This document shows, piece after piece, positions 61,979 to 64,000 of a stretch of 64,000 bases of DNA (position 1 is the first letter of the stretch; each line of letters starts with the position of its first letter). This DNA is from Candidatus Alistipes merdigallinarum. GTDB lineage: Bacteria > Bacteroidota > Bacteroidia > Bacteroidales > Rikenellaceae. The DNA lies in NCBI GenBank assembly GCA_019119305.1, contig DWXH01000032.1:1-64000 (forward strand), read 5' to 3'. Made by a program: the position numbers and the translations under genes. The notes under the pieces were generated by a model that saw only the letters and a program-made list of their open reading frames with translations, did not search any database and had not been told where the DNA came from.

Positions 61979-62039
61979 TCCTCCTACGTCTCGTGAAGTT
62001 TTGAATATTTTATAAACAATTTCGAACGAGACGGGAGGA
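61979..62039 (-). terminator. Hairpin between the TGS kinase gene and gcvP
   Basis: TCCTCC (61979-61984) pairs with GGAGGA (62034-62039) and GTCTCGT (61988-61994) with ACGAGAC (62026-62032), with a 31-nt loop. Read on the minus strand it lies after the kinase stop (62068) and ends just before the gcvP promoter. The following T-tract is weak (ATTTGG). Confidence 0.5.
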
Positions 62040-62067
62040 AAAACGGTTTTATCTCTCCGTTATCCGG

Positions 62068-63747
62068 TTAATATTCGAAAGCGCTGCCTCCGATAAATTC
62101 ACGCAGGATAGATGTCGGGGGAATCTCCGTACCATCCATCGCGGTGAACAGATCGAGGAATTTGAGCAGTCTGCGGGCTTCACCGAATTCGTGGGTTGTG
62201 TCGGGTACCTCACGCAACAACGGACGGACATAATCTTTTAGAACGGCCAACTCGTAGAATAGCGAAGAGTTGAAGATCATATCGGCCTGTTCCTGATTGG
62301 GGAATATGTGTTTGTCCTCACCCCGTCGGACACTCTCCCAACGGCGCAGTGTGTCGGTCGCGTTGTTGCCGCGTGTGCGGTAGTCCCGCACGATGCGCCG
62401 AATCAGCCGGTTGTCGGTCGTTGCGACGCGATTCAGGTTGTCGACCGAAATAGAGGTCAATGCCGAAACATAGATCTTGAATTTCATATCGGCTTCGATC
62501 TGCGGGGTCAGTTTCGGATTGAGCCCGTGAATACCCTCGATTACCAAAACCGAATTGCTTTTCATTTTCAATTTTTGTCCGGGAAATTCCCGTTTCCCCG
62601 AGATGAAATTGTAACGGGGCATATCGATCTCTTCGCCTTGCAGGAGCCTATTCAGGTGATCGTTGAACATCGGGACATCGATTGCTTCGAGTGCCTCGAA
62701 ATCGTATTCCCCGTTTTCGTCGCGCGGAGTCTTTTCCCGATCGATAAAGTAGTCGTCCAGTGAGATCAGGACAGGGTCCAGTCCCCATATACTCAACTGG
62801 ATGCCTAATCGTTTGGCAAAAGTCGTTTTGCCGCTTGAGGATGGCCCCGAGATCAGAACGATTTTCGCTTTCCCCTGTTTGTGCCGTTCGGCGATGTGGT
62901 CGGCAATATAACCGATGCTCTTTTCGTGCAGTGATTCGGCGATTCGGAGTAATTCACCTCCCTTGTGGTCGAGTATTTTTTCGTTGAGGGCACCGATGTA
63001 TGCGACTCCGATGATCTCCACCCAGCGGTTGTATTCGTTGAAGATCTCGAACATCTTGTTTTGTGGGACCTCCTCTTCGATGCGGCTGGGGTTGGCTCGT
63101 TGAGGTGTGGCGATGCGGAAGCCTTTATAATATTTATGTATGTCGAACATGTGGATGTAACCGGTCGATACGGTGAGAACCCCGTAAAAATATCCGATCA
63201 CGTCGGCCATATTATATATCGATACGTAGAGATGAGGACGGGTCTCCAATAGTGTCAGTTTGTCGATGAGCCGATTTTTTTTGAGTGTTTCTATCGCTTC
63301 GTCGAAAGTGATTCTTTCCCGGACGATTGGGATATTCTGGTCGATGATGGTTTCCATTCGATCCCGTATGTGATCCAACTCTTGTCCCGAAATGTTTTCC
63401 ATTCCTTCGATTTCGCAATAGAACCCTTTGGCTACGGCGTGTTTGATGTGGAGCTGCCGGTCTGGATACAGGTCGTGAACCGCTTTATACAGGATAAAAA
63501 AAAGTGTACGTTGGTATACCCGTAGGCCTTCGAAGTGTGTGATATCGATAAAACGCAACGTGAGCGGGGTATATATTCTGAAATTCAACTCCCTCAATCG
63601 ATTGTTTACATAGCAGGCTAACAAAGGTGTGTTGGAATCGGTTGAAATCGACAGCATATCCGCAACTTGCATGAGGGAGGTCCCTTGTTGAACGAACAGA
63701 CTGCTGTTTGTGTTTTCGCAATATATTTTTACGGTTTCTGTATTCAT
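62068..63747 (-). CDS. Uridine-kinase-like nucleoside kinase with TGS domain
   Basis: The 559-aa protein begins with a TGS-like domain and a threonyl-tRNA-synthetase-like editing segment (HIKHAVAKGFYCEIEG, about 101-116), then carries a uridine-kinase domain with P-loop GPSSSGKTT at 301-309 and ISLDDYFIDREKTPRDENGEYDFEALEAID near 325-355. This is the architecture of the Tm0751-type family, common in Bacteroidota. It may phosphorylate uridine or another small molecule; the substrate is unknown. Start ATG 63747 lies downstream of a near-consensus promoter. Confidence 0.88.
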   Translation of the reverse strand: MNTETVKIYCENTNSSLFVQQGTSLMQVADMLSISTDSNTPLLACYVNNRLRELNFRIYTPLTLRFIDITHFEGLRVYQRTLFFILYKAVHDLYPDRQLHIKHAVAKGFYCEIEGMENISGQELDHIRDRMETIIDQNIPIVRERITFDEAIETLKKNRLIDKLTLLETRPHLYVSIYNMADVIGYFYGVLTVSTGYIHMFDIHKYYKGFRIATPQRANPSRIEEEVPQNKMFEIFNEYNRWVEIIGVAYIGALNEKILDHKGGELLRIAESLHEKSIGYIADHIAERHKQGKAKIVLISGPSSSGKTTFAKRLGIQLSIWGLDPVLISLDDYFIDREKTPRDENGEYDFEALEAIDVPMFNDHLNRLLQGEEIDMPRYNFISGKREFPGQKLKMKSNSVLVIEGIHGLNPKLTPQIEADMKFKIYVSALTSISVDNLNRVATTDNRLIRRIVRDYRTRGNNATDTLRRWESVRRGEDKHIFPNQEQADMIFNSSLFYELAVLKDYVRPLLREVPDTTHEFGEARRLLKFLDLFTAMDGTEIPPTSILREFIGGSAFEY

Positions 63748-63802
63748 AATTCGTTGATTTATATTGTGTTATTTGATTGTTTTTGCGTTTTTTCCTTCCA
63801 TA

Positions 63803-63833
63803 TAAAGATACGTTTTATTCATGAGAATCCCAA
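63803..63833 (-). promoter_or_regulatory. Promoter of the TGS-kinase gene
   Basis: On the minus strand TTG (63831-63833), a 20-bp spacer and TATCTTTA (63803-63810, one base off TAnnTTTG) lie 56 bp before the ATG. Confidence 0.65.
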
Positions 63834-63870
63834 GCGGACGATGTTTTTATCCGAATAAAACCGTGTCGTT

Positions 63871-63902
63871 TTTGGTTAATCGTTGATAAATCATTATCTT
63901 TG
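63871..63902 (+). promoter_or_regulatory. Consensus promoter for the gene at the right edge
   Basis: TTTG (63871-63874), a 20-bp spacer and TATCTTTG (63895-63902) match the full Bacteroidota consensus. It is divergent from the kinase promoter, with the two -7 elements 84 bp apart. Confidence 0.85.
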
Positions 63903-63952
63903 CCCCGTTTTGCTGAGATACGGATGGGTATATTGGCAAAATTCTATAAATA

Positions 63953-64000
63953 ATGTCTAACACATTAATTTACAAACAAAACAACATGACAACAAACAAC
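63953..64000 (+). CDS. Start of a partial gene at the window edge
   Basis: An open frame from ATG 63953 runs to the end of the window (16 codons, opening MSNTLIYKQNN). A second in-frame ATG at 63986 is also possible. It sits about 50 bp downstream of a consensus promoter, so it is probably a real gene, but too little is present to identify it. Confidence 0.4.
   Translation, partial: MSNTLIYKQNNMTTNN

Overview
The window is a chromosomal segment of a Bacteroidota bacterium, most likely in the order Bacteroidales and possibly Rikenellaceae/Alistipes-like; the genus is a guess from memory, not shown by the sequence. The clade call rests on four things: promoters of the Bacteroidota type (TTG, 19-21 bp spacer, TAnnTTTG) at many loci, almost no Shine-Dalgarno sequences before genes, MacB-type efflux genes with two permease polypeptides, and a phosphate-selective-type porin with lipoprotein hydrolases. 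Region 1 (1-12,998) holds the end of one tRNA, tRNA-Gly, tuf, tRNA-Trp, secE, nusG, rplKAJL and rpoBC, closed by a strong terminator. A terminator-like hairpin between rplL and rpoB probably lowers polymerase expression relative to L7/L12. Region 2 (13,019-35,556) is a roughly 22.5 kb accessory block lying between rpoC and rpsL, which as I recall are close neighbours in Bacteroides. It contains a GH32-like lipoprotein with altered catalytic motifs, a ProX/YbaK deacylase, a PepSY-like secreted protein, a five-gene MacAB-TolC-type efflux operon, a three-gene operon (glycosidase-like protein, glycyl-radical-enzyme activase, NodB-like lipoprotein), YqaA, a PfkB kinase, UvrC, a fused PlsC-GNAT acyltransferase resembling OlsF/GlsF, an ATPase-like protein with degenerate Walker motifs, a porin and a hypothetical protein. 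No integrase, transposase or attachment site was seen, so rearrangement is more likely than recent mobile-element insertion. Region 3 (35,806-54,449) is the str-S10-spc-alpha ribosomal superoperon, from a consensus promoter before rpsL to a 19-bp terminator after rplQ. It has one large gap, between rpsJ and rplC, with a strongly purine-rich stretch followed by a potential pseudoknot just upstream of L3. rpmJ (38 codons) lies between infA and rpsM. Region 4 (54,776-64,000) holds a secreted parallel beta-helix protein, enolase, a SlyD-type isomerase with a Cys/His-rich tail, glycine decarboxylase, a uridine-kinase-like protein with a TGS domain, and a consensus promoter leading into a gene that runs off the window. 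The core genes are translation and transcription machinery; the flanking genes are envelope, glycan, efflux and central-metabolism functions. The best candidates for something undescribed are the glycosidase-like/radical-activase/NodB-like operon (21.7-27.2 kb), the rpsJ-rplC leader (39.26-39.54 kb), the ATPase-like protein lacking canonical nucleotide-binding residues, and the GH32 variant.
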